DNA of 64,000 bases, from the NCBI RefSeq assembly GCF_014650895.1, contig NZ_BMVV01000013.1, positions 63,097 through 127,096 on the forward strand, read 5' to 3'. The position numbers were made by a program, and so were the translations under genes. Below, piece after piece: positions 62,918 through 64,000 of the stretch. Source of the stretch: Streptomyces omiyaensis. Its GTDB lineage: Bacteria; Actinomycetota; Actinomycetes; Streptomycetales; Streptomycetaceae. The notes under the pieces are model-generated. The model was given only the letters and a program-made list of their open reading frames with translations. It was not told the DNA's origin and did no database searches. Every line of letters starts with the position of its first letter. The first letter of the stretch is position 1.

Positions 62918-63993
62918 CGTGCGCTCCTTCCCAGCTTCCCCACCGCCGGGCGTATCGGCACGTCCAGCGCGTCGTAGAGCCCCGGCTCCGCCGCGGCCAG
63001 CCACTCGATGGCCCCCACCAGGCGCCCGACCGCCGTCGCGTTCCCGCCGGCCGCCCGGTTCTCGTCCTCGTCGGTGGCCGCCACCGTCACCTCGATGCGC
63101 GGCCGGCCCTCGACGATCACCCGGTGCGCCCCGGCGCCGTCCGGCGGCACCGGCCAGTCCGGGGCGCAGGACGGATGGATCCGGGTCACGTGCTCGATCA
63201 CGATCCGCGGCTCACCGCCGACGATGCCCTGGACCTCGAAGCGGACCGCGCCCTGCGTGCCCTCCTCGAAGACGCCCATCGTCCGGGTCCTCACCGTCGC
63301 CTCCAGCGGCCGCCGGTCCACCGTCTCGCGGATCTCGTCCAGTTCGGCCCCGAGGGCCCGCGCCATCAGCCGGATCTGCCCGCCCCAGACCATCGTCGGG
63401 ACCGACGGGAAGAGCATCGGCGGCTCGTGGTCGAGCGGCTTGCCCATGCCGATCAGCTCGCGCACGGAGAACTCCTGCTCGTACGTCGAGTAGTCGAAGA
63501 TCTCCTGGCAGCGGACCGCGTCCACGACCGTGCCGAGCCCGCTGACCAGCAGCGGCAGCACGTCGTTGCCCCAGCCGGGATCGACCCCGGACGCGAAGAG
63601 CGACCCGCCGCCCCCGGCCACCGCCGCGAGCACCGGATCGCGGAACTCCGGCGGCGCGCTCCGCGGGTCGTAGAGCGGGTACAGCGAGGGCGTCACCACC
63701 ACCGCGCCCGCCGCGACCGCCCGCACCACGTCCTCCAGGGCCCCGTCGGGCCGCACGTCGCCGGAGGCCGCGTACACCACGGCCCCCGGCCGCGCGCCGA
63801 GGACCGCCCCGACGTCGTCGGTCGCGGCGACCCCCAGCTCGCGCCCGAGTCCCGCGAGCGTCCCCGCGTCCCGGCCCACCTTCGCCGGGTCGGAGACCAG
63901 GACCGCCGCGAGTTCGAGGCCGGGATGGGCGTCCACGGCCCTGAGGGCCGCCCGCCCGACATTTCCGGTTCCCCACACCACCGTCCGTATCAT
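62914..63993 (-). CDS. NAD(P)-binding oxidoreductase, dihydrodipicolinate-reductase-like
   Basis: A 359-residue protein starting MIRTVVWGTGNVGRAALRAV, a Rossmann motif GxGxxG. The layout (VLVSDPAKVGRDAG, AVVYAASGD, VVVTPSLYPLYDP, ASGVDPGWGNDVLPLLVSGLG) is that of the DapB-like family found in mycobacteria and Streptomyces next to lipid or steroid catabolic genes. The natural substrate is not known. Coupled to the CMD gene; near the right window edge, with 7 bp left. Confidence 0.85.
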   Translation of the reverse strand: MIRTVVWGTGNVGRAALRAVDAHPGLELAAVLVSDPAKVGRDAGTLAGLGRELGVAATDDVGAVLGARPGAVVYAASGDVRPDGALEDVVRAVAAGAVVVTPSLYPLYDPRSAPPEFRDPVLAAVAGGGGSLFASGVDPGWGNDVLPLLVSGLGTVVDAVRCQEIFDYSTYEQEFSVRELIGMGKPLDHEPPMLFPSVPTMVWGGQIRLMARALGAELDEIRETVDRRPLEATVRTRTMGVFEEGTQGAVRFEVQGIVGGEPRIVIEHVTRIHPSCAPDWPVPPDGAGAHRVIVEGRPRIEVTVAATDEDENRAAGGNATAVGRLVGAIEWLAAAEPGLYDALDVPIRPAVGKLGRSAR

Positions 63994-64000
63994 GCGCGGA

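Overview
The window is chromosomal DNA of a Streptomyces (or very close) actinomycete. The evidence is the very high GC content with third codon positions almost always G or C, frequent GTG/TTG starts behind purine-rich ribosome sites, Tat-type signal peptides, a bifunctional geosmin synthase, an NsdA-like differentiation regulator, a long-hairpin style of terminator, and one recognisable TTA (bldA-type) codon. I see no rRNA, tRNA, CRISPR array, transposase, integrase or origin. It looks like an ordinary chromosome arm of catabolic, regulatory and secretory genes, not a mobile island.

Left part (1-24.5 kb). A thiolase tail (left edge) faces a secreted GH89 alpha-N-acetylglucosaminidase. Then come a large ATPase/LuxR-like regulator, a conserved protein of unknown function and an S4 RNA-binding protein. 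Geosmin synthase and a Tat/Sec-exported amidase follow on the minus strand. A TTA-containing phosphotransferase is divergent from an NsdA-like regulator. Next are a PAS-SpoIIE phosphatase, a proline-rich TPR-like protein, a threonine-synthase-like PLP enzyme with a GNAT neighbour, a YdeI-like protein, a PfkB sugar kinase, a GNAT-AAA+ fusion, an SPW-repeat membrane protein and a cupin.

Sulfur block (24.5-36.1 kb), the most interesting part. A TauD-type dioxygenase (minus) is divergent from a ROK regulator. Downstream of the ROK gene is a strong promoter that appears to start transcription at the start codon of a short Cys-containing leader peptide (MRLISRRHVDLCR type). It is followed by an operon: lipoprotein binding protein, two permeases, a fused two-domain ABC ATPase, a true formylglycine-generating enzyme (FGE) and a sulfatase with the CSPAR motif and no signal peptide. 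The arrangement suggests uptake of a sulfated compound, sulfatase maturation and desulfation inside the cell, controlled by cysteine supply. A second sulfatase (45.8-48.0 kb) carries a Tat signal and an NPCBM-like C-terminus; it sits behind a carboxylesterase and a second ROK regulator and probably depends on the same FGE.

Right part (36-64 kb). GH15 glucosidase/trehalase, an MmpL-type exporter, DinB and NTF2-like small proteins, OsmC, a NarL-type two-component system, a Tat-exported molybdenum hydroxylase pair, a secreted VWA protein pair, a secreted endonuclease I, an Lrp/AsnC regulator divergent from an L-asparaginase, a decayed repeat-containing ORF, a class I cholesterol oxidase with a KstR-like operator, and an oxidoreductase/AhpD-like pair at the right edge. 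Several intergenic tandem repeats (about 20, 39, 43 and 49 bp) abut gene ends. Many gene pairs are separated by perfect long hairpins that probably terminate both strands.
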